From NCBI RefSeq assembly GCF_010682065.1, contig NZ_JAAGWG010000001.1:62001-126000 (forward strand): DNA of 64,000 nucleotides. Reading direction: 5' to 3'. A program made the position numbers and the translations under genes. The notes beneath the pieces are model-generated. The model was not told the DNA's origin and ran no database searches. It worked only from the letters and a program-made list of their open reading frames with translations. Below are positions 42,470 to 51,999 of this stretch, one piece after another. The DNA comes from Blastococcus saxobsidens. Lineage in GTDB: Bacteria; Actinomycetota; Actinomycetes; Mycobacteriales; Geodermatophilaceae. Within the stretch, counting starts at the first letter, position 1, and every line of letters starts with the position of its first letter.

Positions 42470-42767
42470 AGGTGGTGCAAACGTCAGAAGCGCCGTTGCA
42501 ATTCGGGCCGCAAATAGCTGGAGCCAGGCGCGCCAACGTCAACAATTGACGCCCAGCCCTCACAACGCGACTAATCTCCTTACCACAATCGGCAGGTTCG
42601 TAGAGCCCGAGGAGGGCCTCAGCGCCTTCAGCCACGCGGGCCGGCCCGGGCGCGCTGGACCGTAACCCAATGGAGCACGTAGGCTGCGAGGGTGCGTCGG
42701 TCCGGCCTCGCCATGACCCGGCCAAATAAATGAACCGCGGTGGGTTCGACGAACCAGACTCGAGTGG
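42470..42767. other. Non-coding junction between IS element and glycan cassette
   Basis: About 300 bases with no convincing gene. AT content rises here (AAATAGCTGG, CAACAATTGACG, CCAAATAAATGAACC), marking the left boundary of the lower-GC cassette. GGGTTCG-A-CGAACC forms a small hairpin near 42743-42757. The promoter of the plus-strand glycosyltransferase gene should be here. Confidence 0.4.
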
Positions 42768-43874
42768 GTGCATGTGGCTCGCGACATTGTAGTGCTCCAG
42801 CCGGCAATGGCTAGCTATCGGCAGGCATTTCTCGACGCTGTAGATAAACAGCTGCCAAACGATGTCAAACTGGCGTTCCATGTCGGCGACGCTCACTTTG
42901 TCTCGACCGTAGTGACTGGAGTGCAATCTCGACTTATAAGCTCCACAGGCGCAAATCGCTACGTAGCAGGCCGGCGCATCGGCTGGCAGCGCGGCGTTAC
43001 CAGAGCGGCAATAGTCGCCGACTGTTGCGTGGTCGAACTAAACCCGCGCAACATCAACACCTGGGTGGTGTTGATCGGTCGTCGACTCCTTCGGAAGCGG
43101 ACCCTTTGTTGGGGTCACGCTTGGCCACGCCGCGGACCGGCAAGTCGGAGCGACCGCCTGCGGAAAGTTATCCGCCATTTGGCATCGGGAATCATCGTAT
43201 ACACCCAGAGACAGCAGCAGGAGATTCAGGAGGTGGAGCCTGCAGTCCGTGTTTTCGTTGCGCCAAATGCACTGTATCCGGCAAGGCAACTTCGCCCCAC
43301 TGTAAGTGTCGAACCTAAAAAGACATTCGTATGGATAGGCCGCCTAGTGGATGAAAAGAATCCACTCTTGGCGCTGGCTGCGTTTCGGCGGTTAGCAGCG
43401 CGCCACGGCGATCTCCATTTAGACATCGTGGGCGCCGGTCCGCTCAGAGACGGGCTGGAAGAGGCCGTTCAGTCATATGGCCTATCGCACATGGTGACTT
43501 TCTGGGGCCACGAAAGCGACCCGGCCGTGCTTGGTCCACTCTTCTCGCAAGCGGTAGCCTCAGTTTGTTCGGGCTATGTGGGGCTAAACGTGACCCAGTC
43601 TCTAGGGTTTGGCTGCCCGGTGATTTGGGCTCTGGACCCACTCAATGCGCCAGAGGTCTGCACGCTAGACCAGAGCAACGGCTACATATATGCAAGGGGA
43701 GATGCCGAGAGCTTGGCGGCCGCCATGGACTCCGCGCTCGAGGATCACGCCTCTCGCCGCATCGATAGGGACGAAGTTAGCGCTCGTGTCCGGAACACAT
43801 ACTCAGCAGAAGCAATGTCTGCGGGATTTCTCAGCGCAGTCCTCGCCACCGAGCGTCCTCGCTCCGGACGCTAA
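42768..43874 (+). CDS. Glycosyltransferase family 4
   Basis: 368 residues, GT-B fold. The C-terminal half has KKTFVWIGRLVDEKNPLLALAAFRRL and DLHLDIVGAGPLRDGLEE, then GLNVTQSLGFGCPVIWALDPLNAPEV in place of the standard ExxG-P-V donor motif, so the E-x7-E pair is altered. The first half is less conserved, as usual for the acceptor domain. GTG 42768 is the frame start; GTG 42774 is possible. Low GC marks it as part of the imported cassette. It is followed after nine bases by the acetyltransferase gene. Confidence 0.8.
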   Translation: MHVARDIVVLQPAMASYRQAFLDAVDKQLPNDVKLAFHVGDAHFVSTVVTGVQSRLISSTGANRYVAGRRIGWQRGVTRAAIVADCCVVELNPRNINTWVVLIGRRLLRKRTLCWGHAWPRRGPASRSDRLRKVIRHLASGIIVYTQRQQQEIQEVEPAVRVFVAPNALYPARQLRPTVSVEPKKTFVWIGRLVDEKNPLLALAAFRRLAARHGDLHLDIVGAGPLRDGLEEAVQSYGLSHMVTFWGHESDPAVLGPLFSQAVASVCSGYVGLNVTQSLGFGCPVIWALDPLNAPEVCTLDQSNGYIYARGDAESLAAAMDSALEDHASRRIDRDEVSARVRNTYSAEAMSAGFLSAVLATERPRSGR

Positions 43875-43883
43875 GCTAAGCCA

Positions 43884-44396
43884 GTGAACACAACGGGACG
43901 GCCAGAGCGTCCACTCCCCCGCGTCCTGAGGCCGCTTCGCCGAGTGGTTACTCGGCTCCGTCTCCTCCGACTCCGATTGTCGTATTACGGGCCGCTCACT
44001 CTGGGCGATGACTTTCGTATCGGCGCGGGCGCCGTCTTCGCCACCGCTGGTCCTATCAAGTTCGGCAACAGAGTTCGCGTCGCCCGCAACCTGCACCTCG
44101 AGACGTCGCTCACCGTGCACGACGATGTGCTGATCTCGAGTAATGTCGCGATCATTGGGGACGATCACCCATTCGACGCGTCGAGCACGCCAATCACTGA
44201 ATTTTCTAGAAGCCCCCTAGCGCACGTCCGGATAGGCGGGGACTGCTTGATCGGCTTTGGGGCTACTATCATCGGACCGCTAACGGTTGGCTCGGGGTCC
44301 ATTGTCGGGGCTGGGGCGGTCGTCACAAAGGATGTTCCGCCGAACTCAATTGTAGCGGGCGTGCCAGCGCGAACCTTGCGCAGTCGACGCCCCTAA
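43884..44396 (+). CDS. Hexapeptide-repeat acetyltransferase (sugar O-acetyltransferase type)
   Basis: 170 residues. After a basic N-terminus, left-handed beta-helix repeats are seen (IGAGAVFATAGPIKFGNRVRVARNLHLETSLTV, VRIGGDCLIGFGATIIGPLTVGSGSIVGAGAVVTKDVPPNSIVAGVPARTL), with the active-site loop His in IGDDHPFDASS. It probably acetylates a sugar of the repeat unit. Probably co-transcribed with the glycosyltransferase gene upstream. Confidence 0.85.
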   Translation: MNTTGRPERPLPRVLRPLRRVVTRLRLLRLRLSYYGPLTLGDDFRIGAGAVFATAGPIKFGNRVRVARNLHLETSLTVHDDVLISSNVAIIGDDHPFDASSTPITEFSRSPLAHVRIGGDCLIGFGATIIGPLTVGSGSIVGAGAVVTKDVPPNSIVAGVPARTLRSRRP

Positions 44397-44507
44397 CAAC
44401 GGCGCGCGGGCCAGGGTGATCCGGCGATGATCGTGAGCAACAGTTGACGCGGAGCCAGTCTGCCGTGAGGGCAAGTGCAAGATCCATCCCGATCCTGATC
44501 CCGGCTC

Positions 44508-45260
44508 CTATAGAAAGTCGCCGGGTAGTCGATTCCGGAACGTTTCGGTTAACCCCTCGACAAGTCGGCGTGGACCAGCATAAGCGGCGCCTGTAGACCC
44601 GCTCGCGCCAGTGAAGACCGGTGCGACACTGAACGTTCGACGATTAAGCCCAGTTCCAACTCCCGTCAATACTCGCTCAGCGACAGCATGTTCTAGGTAT
44701 CGCCCGTTCCGCTCATCCACCTGACCGGCTAGCCCCGTCAGGTGCTCGTGAAGTATCGCCGGAGTGACTGCGAAGAGCCTGCTGTCGACCTGTGTCAGGT
44801 CGCGTCGAAGGCGAACGAAGGCGTCTTGGCTGCTCACGGTATGGGGGAGAAGTAGCCCGGCGTTCCTCACGATCAATCGTCCCGTGACCTTGACCACGAG
44901 TTCATATGCGTGGCCGCATTCGGTGACATATGAGTCTAGGCGGTCAAGCATGAGAGCTTCGCCGACGCCCTTGCCAAGGCCGCTCGCAGACCGCTCCTCA
45001 AAATAGCTGATCACTTCAACGTCCCGCGCGAATCTAGCGGGAAGATGGGAGAGAAGCTCACCGACCGGGAAGCCTGAGTTCTCGATCACCAGTAGATGAT
45101 CGCCCCACCTGGCCACCCTCTTGGCCCAGAACGCAAGAGAGGCCTGGTAATCCGCGAGGCGCCTCTCGGAGGCGCGAAGAGCCAGAAAGGGTACGGATTG
45201 ATCCGGTACGACGCACGCGGTGAGAACCCACAGCCGATTATTGTGTCGGCGCATCAGCAC
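44508..45260 (-). CDS. Putative glycan-synthesis protein of unknown family
   Basis: 250 residues, soluble. The central GLGKGVGEALMLDRLDSYV and ELVVKVTGRLIVRNAGLLL recall the GKGxGE...K-x-T-G-R-x-x-x-K/R-N pattern of glycosyltransferase-like proteins in polysaccharide loci, but I cannot place it in a numbered family. It is the last gene of a five-gene minus-strand operon. GTG 45260 or ATG 45254 may be the start; the former overlaps the upstream stop by seven bases. Confidence 0.6.
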   Translation of the reverse strand: MLMRRHNNRLWVLTACVVPDQSVPFLALRASERRLADYQASLAFWAKRVARWGDHLLVIENSGFPVGELLSHLPARFARDVEVISYFEERSASGLGKGVGEALMLDRLDSYVTECGHAYELVVKVTGRLIVRNAGLLLPHTVSSQDAFVRLRRDLTQVDSRLFAVTPAILHEHLTGLAGQVDERNGRYLEHAVAERVLTGVGTGLNRRTFSVAPVFTGASGSTGAAYAGPRRLVEGLTETFRNRLPGDFL

Positions 45261-46354
45261 ACAACCTCGCCTGCGACCAACAAGTAGTTCTTCGCTACCT
45301 GCGCCGGTAGGAACCTGTCGACGCAGTAAGTGTTGTTTCTCTTGGTGAGCGAGAGGATCCTCATCGACTCTTCGGCGATCGGTATCGGTTCGGCATTCAC
45401 GATGCTAGTTCCAACCATTGAGCCGACCTCTCTCAGGCCGGGAACGTCAGTAACGAGGACTTGCACGCCCAGGCCCGCTGCCTCTACGGCGACCAGGCCG
45501 AATCCCTCGTAGCGGGATGGCACGAGCACCAGATCGGCCGCCTTCATCCACGGGCCAACCTGCTGGACCGCCCCGACGAGGTGAAGCCTTTCACCGACGC
45601 CTAGGGTGTCGGCTAGCCGCTTGATACCCATTCGCTCGGCTCCATCGCCTACGCAGACCAAGTGCACATTGTCGGGCGTAAGGCTCAAGGCGCGAATCGC
45701 AATGTCGTGGCCCTTGGCATGCTTTAGGGCTCCCACAATCACGATGACCTTAACGTCCTCACGTGAAGCGCGAAGGGCGCGTACGAACGGCGGGACGCCT
45801 GTAGTGGCTGCAAGCTGAGCTTGGAGTCGCGCAAGATTGACTGGGTTATAGATCACGTGGACCAGTTCGGAGACGCCTACGGTGTCGATCAAGTCAGCTT
45901 CAACCGCTCTACTGACAGCGATGATGGCATGTGCACGCCGATAGAGCACGCGCCTGAGGAATCGGAGCCCTTGGCGCTTTAGTCCAAGGCCCTGCAGCAC
46001 CTGCGCACTAATATTGTGCTCAGTAGCCACCACGCGGACGGGCATCCCGATGGTGGAGACGAGGGCGATGATATTTGACAAAGGCATGAAACTGAAAACC
46101 AGTACGTCCCCCCTCTTCTTGAGGTCGCAGCGTAGTCGCCATATGACCTGCAACATCGCCAACGGCTTCCAGCGCGATCGTTCTATGCGCAGGCGTCGCC
46201 AAGGCTGGTTCTCAACGTCGACTTGGCCCTGGTCGGCCCCGAACGTTACGACTGTTGTCGACCGAATGCTTGAGAACTCCGTGGCGAGGTCGATGCATAC
46301 ACGCTCGGCCCCGTAGGGTTTTAGTCGATCAATCAGCAAGAGCAACTCGGACAT
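45254..46354 (-). CDS. Glycosyltransferase family 4
   Basis: 366 residues. LLLLIDRLKPYGAERVCIDLATEF is the GT4 N-terminal glycine/acceptor region, VIVIVGALKHAKGHDIAIRAL and VHLVCVGDGAERMGIKRLAD the donor fold, and VPSRYEGFGLVAVEAAGLGVQVLVTDVPGLREV the complete E-x7-E donor-sugar motif. A retaining transfer of a hexose or similar from a nucleotide sugar is expected. It overlaps the polymerase gene by 26 bases. Confidence 0.9.
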   Translation of the reverse strand: MSELLLLIDRLKPYGAERVCIDLATEFSSIRSTTVVTFGADQGQVDVENQPWRRLRIERSRWKPLAMLQVIWRLRCDLKKRGDVLVFSFMPLSNIIALVSTIGMPVRVVATEHNISAQVLQGLGLKRQGLRFLRRVLYRRAHAIIAVSRAVEADLIDTVGVSELVHVIYNPVNLARLQAQLAATTGVPPFVRALRASREDVKVIVIVGALKHAKGHDIAIRALSLTPDNVHLVCVGDGAERMGIKRLADTLGVGERLHLVGAVQQVGPWMKAADLVLVPSRYEGFGLVAVEAAGLGVQVLVTDVPGLREVGSMVGTSIVNAEPIPIAEESMRILSLTKRNNTYCVDRFLPAQVAKNYLLVAGEVVC

Positions 46355-47657
46355 TACGGATCTCCTTTCGCACCTGCCTAGTCCCGGTGCTCGCTTGAGA
46401 CAACGCCACTAGGCAAGTCCCGATCAAGCTCCATGTTAGCCAGTCCACCTGTCCGACAGACCATGGGCGCTCAAGAACACCAATCCAAATGGGAACCGCG
46501 ACGAGGCTTAAGCTGGCGGCGCCGTAAGAGCCTAGCCTTACGCTGACCTGAGTTACAAAGATGGCAAAAAAGATCAGGCCGAGACCACCCGCGACAAAGT
46601 ACACATCGACGATCTGATTATGGAGGCTGTAGGCGCTTGCGCCTTCAATGCGCCCGCCCTCTGCGAAGCGCCGTTCCAGCGCCCCCCATCCCTGGCCCAC
46701 TATCACCGAAGCGCCTTCGGCCGTTGCTGCTAGCTGCCACAACTGCGGCCGTCCTGTGAACGAGTTCGGGGCCGCCAGAAGTGGCAGCAACAGCTCGGCT
46801 GCAACGCCGCCGAGAAGTACCAGCCATCCGAGGATCATGCCGACTCGTCGGACGGCCCAGCGTTCGATGCACCAGTAGGCTGCCGCCGCAGCTACTCCGA
46901 GGAGAGCAGTACGACTGCCGATCAGCCAGATGTCGACGCCAATCAAGAGCATGAGAGCGTCCCGCGCGCCGCGGCGCGGGACGAGGAAAAGGAAGGGGAG
47001 AGTAAGGGCGAGAACTAACGCCAGTGCATTCTCGTTCGGATAAATCCCCGTGATCAACACATCAAGCGGGCCGCATTTGTCAAAGCGGCAGGCGCGGGTT
47101 CCATGCTGCTCGCTTGTGGCGGCTAGAGCGAAAGAGGCCACGAGGACGAGCCCACCGAAAGCTATGGCCCCTAGGTGTGCGCCCCTTGAGTGTGGAACAA
47201 GCGCAACAAGCGCAACCGCAAGTGCGAGGACTAGCCATCGTTGCGACGCTAGCGGCCCCCCGGTGAGGAGGTTCCCTATCGCACCAAGACACAGAACGCC
47301 GACGATCAGGCTGCCCGTTCCATTGACGCGGAGCCTTAATCCATCGCGAATAAGGCTCTGGATCAGAATGGAGGCGCTCATGCCTGCCACGCCCAGCAGC
47401 CCCAACTTCTCGAGCATGCTCACCCAGGGAGCCTGACTGATGTCTGCGTCGCCATACAAGCCGTAGGTGATCGTAACTCCGCCTAGCAGTCGGCCGATGA
47501 GCTGCGCGATCGAAAGTGCGCCGCCGACCCCCAGGATCAGCCAAGAACTGGCGTCCCAAAGCTTGCGGTCCCTCCGAAGAATCATAAGAAGGAGGGCAGC
47601 TCCAAGGATGCTCGAAAGGCCGAACACGACTGAGGCAAGAGAACTCGGACCCATCAT
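46329..47657 (-). CDS. O-antigen polymerase/ligase-like membrane protein (Wzy type)
   Basis: 442 residues with about twelve helices. In the second half, DIWLIGSRTALLG and the large loop NSFTGRPQLWQLAATAEG...ASAYSLHNQIVDVYFVAGGLGLIFF match the O-antigen ligase/polymerase (Wzy_C) signature with Arg and His in the periplasmic loop. It polymerises lipid-linked repeat units outside the membrane. The start overlaps the flippase stop by four bases. Confidence 0.82.
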   Translation of the reverse strand: MMGPSSLASVVFGLSSILGAALLLMILRRDRKLWDASSWLILGVGGALSIAQLIGRLLGGVTITYGLYGDADISQAPWVSMLEKLGLLGVAGMSASILIQSLIRDGLRLRVNGTGSLIVGVLCLGAIGNLLTGGPLASQRWLVLALAVALVALVPHSRGAHLGAIAFGGLVLVASFALAATSEQHGTRACRFDKCGPLDVLITGIYPNENALALVLALTLPFLFLVPRRGARDALMLLIGVDIWLIGSRTALLGVAAAAAYWCIERWAVRRVGMILGWLVLLGGVAAELLLPLLAAPNSFTGRPQLWQLAATAEGASVIVGQGWGALERRFAEGGRIEGASAYSLHNQIVDVYFVAGGLGLIFFAIFVTQVSVRLGSYGAASLSLVAVPIWIGVLERPWSVGQVDWLTWSLIGTCLVALSQASTGTRQVRKEIRNVRVALAD

Positions 47658-48961
47658 GTCGTATCACCGATCTGCCGTACCGAGAATCGACTGTATAGGG
47701 CCATGGGGATAAGCTGGAATAGGAAGACGCAGGTCGCAGATGCCAGGACAGGGCCCGGCGCCCCTATGGCCACTGACAGGGCAACCGACATCGGAACGTT
47801 CGCGATGCCCATGGCGAGCACGCACACCGCCTGGAAGCGCAGCTCTTTGGGTCGCGTGAGAAGCATCGAGAATGGCATTGTAAAGCCTTGTATTACGAGC
47901 AGGAGGCCGAATACGGCAGTGAGGTTGCCGCTGAACTCGACCTCGGGACTGAGGATCGAGTTCACGGGGAACGCTGCCGCCCAGGCCCCGAGTGCCAGCA
48001 CGATCGAAAGTCCAACGGGCGTGCGCGCTAAGATCGAGAAGGTTTGCTGCCCCGGTTCAGAGGCTGCCCGGAGTCGGACCAACTGGGGCCATAGCGCCAG
48101 CCCTGCAGCCGACAATACGGAGAGGGCCGGTGTGTACAGGAGTGCGGCGAGCGCGTAGCGGGCCATCTCGTACTGGTTGTTTGTAATGTCCAAGATGATT
48201 CGGTCGGACTGCAGTGCCAGTGCTTGCGCCAGTGTGATGGCGAACATGGCGGACCCAGTACGGGCAAGAAGGGACAGGCTTCCGGGGCCGGATCGCCTGG
48301 CGGTGCGTCGGAGGATGGATACAGCGGGGAACCAGCGGCGACGGCTTGCCCAGACGATGAGTGCGAGATTGCTTAGGGCGAGGCTAATGGCGGCGGCGGA
48401 CCCTAGACTCCAGGTCGGCAAATCCGTTGCGAGGCATGCGGCGACGATGGCCGGCGTGGCGGCGGATGCAGCGCCGAGCGCCAGGATGCTGTCAATCTGT
48501 CGACCGATCGCGAGAGCGTAACGGTGGATGAGTGCCAGAGGGACGTTGATGGCGGATACGGTTACGAAGCTCGCAATGGCGGCGTCTACATCGATTGCAC
48601 GGGTTGATCCGCCCAAGAGTGATGACCAGATCTCGAAGCTGCTCGCAGTGGAGACCGTGCCAGCTAGCAGGAGGCCGATGAGGCTGACTGATCTGAGGGC
48701 GCTAGCGTAAAGGGCGATGACTTCGTGGTCCGAAGTCGGATGTTCGCTCGCCGCGGCAGCCGATGTAATCGCGGCGCCGGCCCCTAGGTCGGCGATCGGA
48801 AAGAAGGCCGTCAAACCCCATACCAAGGAGATCGCAGCAAAAACGCCAACGCTGGTCTGTTCGATGACCATGCTGGCGGTGAGAAGCGACGCGGCTGCGG
48901 TGATTGGCAGGGTAACGAGGCGTGCGCCTGCGCCCCTAAGTGAGCTTGAAGTTCTAAGCAT
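47654..48961 (-). CDS. Polysaccharide flippase, Wzx/MATE-like
   Basis: 435 residues with about twelve to fourteen helices. LVTLPITAAASLLTASMVIEQTSVGVFAAISLVWGLTAFFPIADLGAGAAITSAAA is a typical oligosaccharide-flippase N-terminus (polysaccharide synthesis family). It moves undecaprenyl-linked repeat units across the membrane. ATG 48961 is chosen because it overlaps the glycosyltransferase stop by eight bases and opens just before the first helix; the open frame reaches back to 49054. Confidence 0.82.
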   Translation of the reverse strand: MLRTSSSLRGAGARLVTLPITAAASLLTASMVIEQTSVGVFAAISLVWGLTAFFPIADLGAGAAITSAAAASEHPTSDHEVIALYASALRSVSLIGLLLAGTVSTASSFEIWSSLLGGSTRAIDVDAAIASFVTVSAINVPLALIHRYALAIGRQIDSILALGAASAATPAIVAACLATDLPTWSLGSAAAISLALSNLALIVWASRRRWFPAVSILRRTARRSGPGSLSLLARTGSAMFAITLAQALALQSDRIILDITNNQYEMARYALAALLYTPALSVLSAAGLALWPQLVRLRAASEPGQQTFSILARTPVGLSIVLALGAWAAAFPVNSILSPEVEFSGNLTAVFGLLLVIQGFTMPFSMLLTRPKELRFQAVCVLAMGIANVPMSVALSVAIGAPGPVLASATCVFLFQLIPMALYSRFSVRQIGDTT

Positions 48962-49772
48962 CACTAGAGAGCGTGTATGGCCGACCTCCAGGTCGCCACG
49001 GGGCAGGCTTTGGTGCGGGACCATAACGGAACGACCGGTCGACCCACTTGTCAATGGTTCGACTTAGTGGGCGCCACAGTCGGTACGTGCGGCTCGCGAG
49101 CGTGCCAGCATGCCGGCGACGGACTAGCTCGCCTTCATCCAGGTTACCCTTGGTCATGGTGATGCTACTAGGGTGGAGCCGGTATGCGGAAAGTTCCACT
49201 GGCACGTATACGGGCTTACCGACCCGTTGAAGTCGGAGGAGCAAATCGAGGTCCATCGCGTTTCGCAGGCTTACGTCGATGTCGCCGACGGTCTGCAGGG
49301 CGGACCTCCGCAACAGGCTGCCCGGCTGAGGTATGAAGTCCTTGCCATATCGGGCATACCGCGCGGCGAGTGATGTCGGCCGTGTTAGACCGATCGTGTC
49401 GCCTTGCTCGTTGATGTATCGAGTTCGCCCGTACACAAATGGGGCCGACGGGTTCCTGTCCAGTGCCGCCAGCGCAGTCTTAAGTGAACCTGGTGCCAGC
49501 AGGTCGTCGTCGCCCAGCCAGCTGACGTACTCGTTGCGAAGGCGGGATAAGCCATGTTGCAAGGCGGCGGAAAGGCCCGGAGTCTCGCACACTTCCTGCT
49601 GAACCTCCGCAACGAAGCGGTCCAACAAGGTGCCGATGGGTGTTCTGCTCACGACGAGAATGTCGACGGGAAGGCCCTGTCGAGTGAGTGACTCGAGGTT
49701 GTCTCTCAGCCAACTAGGCCGTTGCCCTAAGGTGGGCACCACGATGCCCACTCGGGCTGGCGTGTCGGACAT
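48954..49772 (-). CDS. Glycosyltransferase family 2
   Basis: 272 residues, GT-A fold. VGIVVPTLGQRPSWLRDNLESL opens the nucleotide-binding domain; NEYVSWLGDDDLLAPGSLKTAL holds the DDD metal motif; AMDLDLLLRLQRVG is the acceptor-side acidic motif. It is the first gene of the minus-strand operon that continues with flippase, polymerase, GT4 and the unknown protein. The gene ends in TAG. Confidence 0.88.
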   Translation of the reverse strand: MSDTPARVGIVVPTLGQRPSWLRDNLESLTRQGLPVDILVVSRTPIGTLLDRFVAEVQQEVCETPGLSAALQHGLSRLRNEYVSWLGDDDLLAPGSLKTALAALDRNPSAPFVYGRTRYINEQGDTIGLTRPTSLAARYARYGKDFIPQPGSLLRRSALQTVGDIDVSLRNAMDLDLLLRLQRVGKPVYVPVELSAYRLHPSSITMTKGNLDEGELVRRRHAGTLASRTYRLWRPLSRTIDKWVDRSFRYGPAPKPAPWRPGGRPYTLSSDA

Positions 49773-49932
49773 CGGGCGCCTTTCGTCGGCTTACCAGCGT
49801 GAATATGGCGGTGGCGCGGGTCGAGGTCGGTGTCGAGACCGGCACGCAATGGACGACCTCTACGCCGTTCGGCAAGTTGGCTGGGATGACCGTCAGCTGT
49901 GCTGGACGGGTCCGAAGGGTTGGGCGGTGTTC

Positions 49933-50946
49933 CTAGTTGTCTAGGCGAATACGGCGGCCAGAGCGTTCGTCGTCGAGGAGCTTCATGTCCGCATCAACCA
50001 TGATCCTGACGAGGTCAGGAGTGAGAACCTTAGGCTCCCACCCAAGCTCATTCTTCGCCTTGGAGTAATCTCCGATAAGTGCATCGACCTCTGTAGGGCG
50101 TTCGTAGCGGGCGTCGTAATCCACGTACTTCTCCCACTCGAGGCCAGCGTGCTCAAAAGCCATGCGGACGAAGTCCTTGACCGAGTATGCGGTGTTCGTC
50201 GCCAGCACGTAGTCGGCTGGCTCCGGTGCCTGCAGCATGCGCCACATGCCCTCGACGTACTCGGGGGCGTAACCCCAGTCGCGGACAGCCTCGAGATTGC
50301 CCATGTAGAGCTTGTCCTGGAGGCCGGCCTGAATGCGAGCTACCGCTCGAGTGACCTTGCGCGTCACGAAGGTGGCGCCTCGGCGCGGCGACTCGTGGTT
50401 GAAGAGGATGCCGTTGACTGCAAAGAGGTCGTACGCCTCCCGATAATTGCGCGTCACCCAGTACGCGTAGACCTTTGCTGCTCCGTAAGGGCTTCGCGGG
50501 TAAAACGGGGTGTTCTCATCCTGGGGAGGCGGAGTTGCGCCGAACATCTCAGAGGAGGACGCCTGGTAGATCTTCGTCCTGACGCGCGCGGCGCGCACGG
50601 CCTCGAGCAGGCGCATGGCGGCCACACCGGTGATGTCCCCGGTGAAGACCGGCTGGTCGAACGACACCCGGACGTGGGACTGGGCGCCCAAGTTGTAGAC
50701 CTCGTCCGGGTTGATGTCGCGCAGCAGGTTGATGAGGGTGACGCCGTCGTTCAGGTCGCCGAAGTGAAGGAACAGACGGCGGTCGGCGACGTGCGGATCC
50801 TGGTAGATGTCGTCGAGGCGCTCGGTGTTGAAGGACGAGGAGCGGCGCACGATGCCGTGCACCTCGTAGCCCTTGCTGAGCAGAAGCTCCGCCAGGTATG
50901 AGCCGTCCTGACCGGTGATCCCCGTAATGAGTGCCGACTTCGCCAT
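49933..50946 (-). CDS. gmd: GDP-mannose 4,6-dehydratase
   Basis: 337 residues, full length. [42 protein letters not shown] is the Gmd signature, with catalytic [10 protein letters not shown] and [19 protein letters not shown] (Y-x3-K). It converts GDP-mannose to GDP-4-keto-6-deoxymannose, the substrate of the divergent gene product. GC content is back to the chromosomal level. The stop is TAG. The 84-base gap to fcl is the shared divergent promoter. Confidence 0.97.
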   Translation of the reverse strand: MAKSALITGITGQDGSYLAELLLSKGYEVHGIVRRSSSFNTERLDDIYQDPHVADRRLFLHFGDLNDGVTLINLLRDINPDEVYNLGAQSHVRVSFDQPVFTGDITGVAAMRLLEAVRAARVRTKIYQASSSEMFGATPPPQDENTPFYPRSPYGAAKVYAYWVTRNYREAYDLFAVNGILFNHESPRRGATFVTRKVTRAVARIQAGLQDKLYMGNLEAVRDWGYAPEYVEGMWRMLQAPEPADYVLATNTAYSVKDFVRMAFEHAGLEWEKYVDYDARYERPTEVDALIGDYSKAKNELGWEPKVLTPDLVRIMVDADMKLLDDERSGRRIRLDN

Positions 50947-51030
50947 ACCCGTGTCCCCGTTCGATGTTGTCCGTACGCTGCGGAAGCTCCGACGTAGCCT
51001 AGGGCCCGATCAACACGGGGAGAATCGACT

Positions 51031-51996
51031 GTGACTGTGACAACCCTCGACAGGGGTGCACGAACCTACGTCGCCGGACATGGCGGTCTCGTCGGTGGTG
51101 CGATCCTCCGCCACCTTCGAGACCTTGGCTTCACCGATCTCGTCACCCGGACGTCGCGCGAGCTGGACCTCCGGGACCCGGTTGCCGTCGAAACGTTCTT
51201 CGCGGAGCAGAAGCCCGCGGCTGTCGTGGTCGCGGCGGCGAAGGTCGGCGGCATTCTGGCCAACAGCACCTACCCGGCTGACTTCCTCTCCGACAACCTG
51301 CGCATCCAGGTGAACGTGCTCGACGCGGCCGCCCGTCACGGCGCCTCGAAGCTGCTCTTCCTCGGATCCAGCTGCATCTACCCGAAGTTCGCCCCACAGC
51401 CGATCCGTGAGGATTCGCTGCTGACCGGGCTGCTGGAGCCGACTAACGACGCCTACGCGATAGCGAAGATCGCCGGCGTCCTCCACGTGCAGGCCCTGCG
51501 GCGCCAGCACGGGGTGCACTACATCTCCGCCATGCCGACCAACCTCTACGGCCCGGGTGACAACTTCCACCCGACCGGGTCGCACGTGCTTCCCGCCCTC
51601 ATCCGCCGGTTCGACGAGGCGGCGCGCTCGGGGGCCCCGTCGGTCACCGTGTGGGGGACCGGCACCCCTCGCCGGGAGTTCCTGCACGTCGACGACCTGG
51701 CCCGCGCATGCGTGCATCTGCTCGAGCACTACGACGAGCCGGAGCCGATCAACATCGGCGTCGGTGACGATCTCTCCATCAGCGAGATCGCCGAGCTGGT
51801 CGCCGAGACCGTCGGCTTCGAGGGCAGTCTCGAGTTTGACGCGACGAAGCCCGATGGGACGCCGCGGAAGCTGCTCGACGTGAGCAAGATCAAGGGCCTC
51901 GGCTGGGAACCGCGGATCGGGCTGAGGGAAGGTCTGGCGGACACCTACCGGTGGTACCGCGAGCAGCTGGATGCGGGATCCCTTCAGCGGACCTGA
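51031..51996 (+). CDS. fcl: GDP-L-fucose synthase
   Basis: 321 residues. [52 protein letters not shown] and [12 protein letters not shown] (Y-x3-K) match GMER/WcaG, the epimerase-reductase that turns GDP-4-keto-6-deoxymannose into GDP-L-fucose. GTG 51031 is the start. Together with the divergent gmd it gives the full GDP-fucose route from GDP-mannose. Confidence 0.96.
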   Translation: MTVTTLDRGARTYVAGHGGLVGGAILRHLRDLGFTDLVTRTSRELDLRDPVAVETFFAEQKPAAVVVAAAKVGGILANSTYPADFLSDNLRIQVNVLDAAARHGASKLLFLGSSCIYPKFAPQPIREDSLLTGLLEPTNDAYAIAKIAGVLHVQALRRQHGVHYISAMPTNLYGPGDNFHPTGSHVLPALIRRFDEAARSGAPSVTVWGTGTPRREFLHVDDLARACVHLLEHYDEPEPINIGVGDDLSISEIAELVAETVGFEGSLEFDATKPDGTPRKLLDVSKIKGLGWEPRIGLREGLADTYRWYREQLDAGSLQRT

Positions 51997-51999
51997 CGG

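Larger units (their letters stand above)
42470..49930. other. Lower-GC exchangeable polysaccharide cassette
   Basis: The seven genes here use many A/T third positions and rare codons (AGA, CTA, ATA, TTT), in contrast to the almost pure G/C third positions on either side. The content is glycosyltransferases, an acetyltransferase, a Wzy-like polymerase and a Wzx-like flippase, the parts that define a repeat unit. An IS256 element marks the left edge and native-composition gmd the right edge. Horizontal acquisition is inferred from composition. Confidence 0.7.

Noticed and set aside
42339-42926. N-terminal extension of the IS256 transposase beyond ATG 42338
   Set aside because: The extension crosses the right inverted repeat and target duplication and leaves the element; the family length is matched from ATG 42338.
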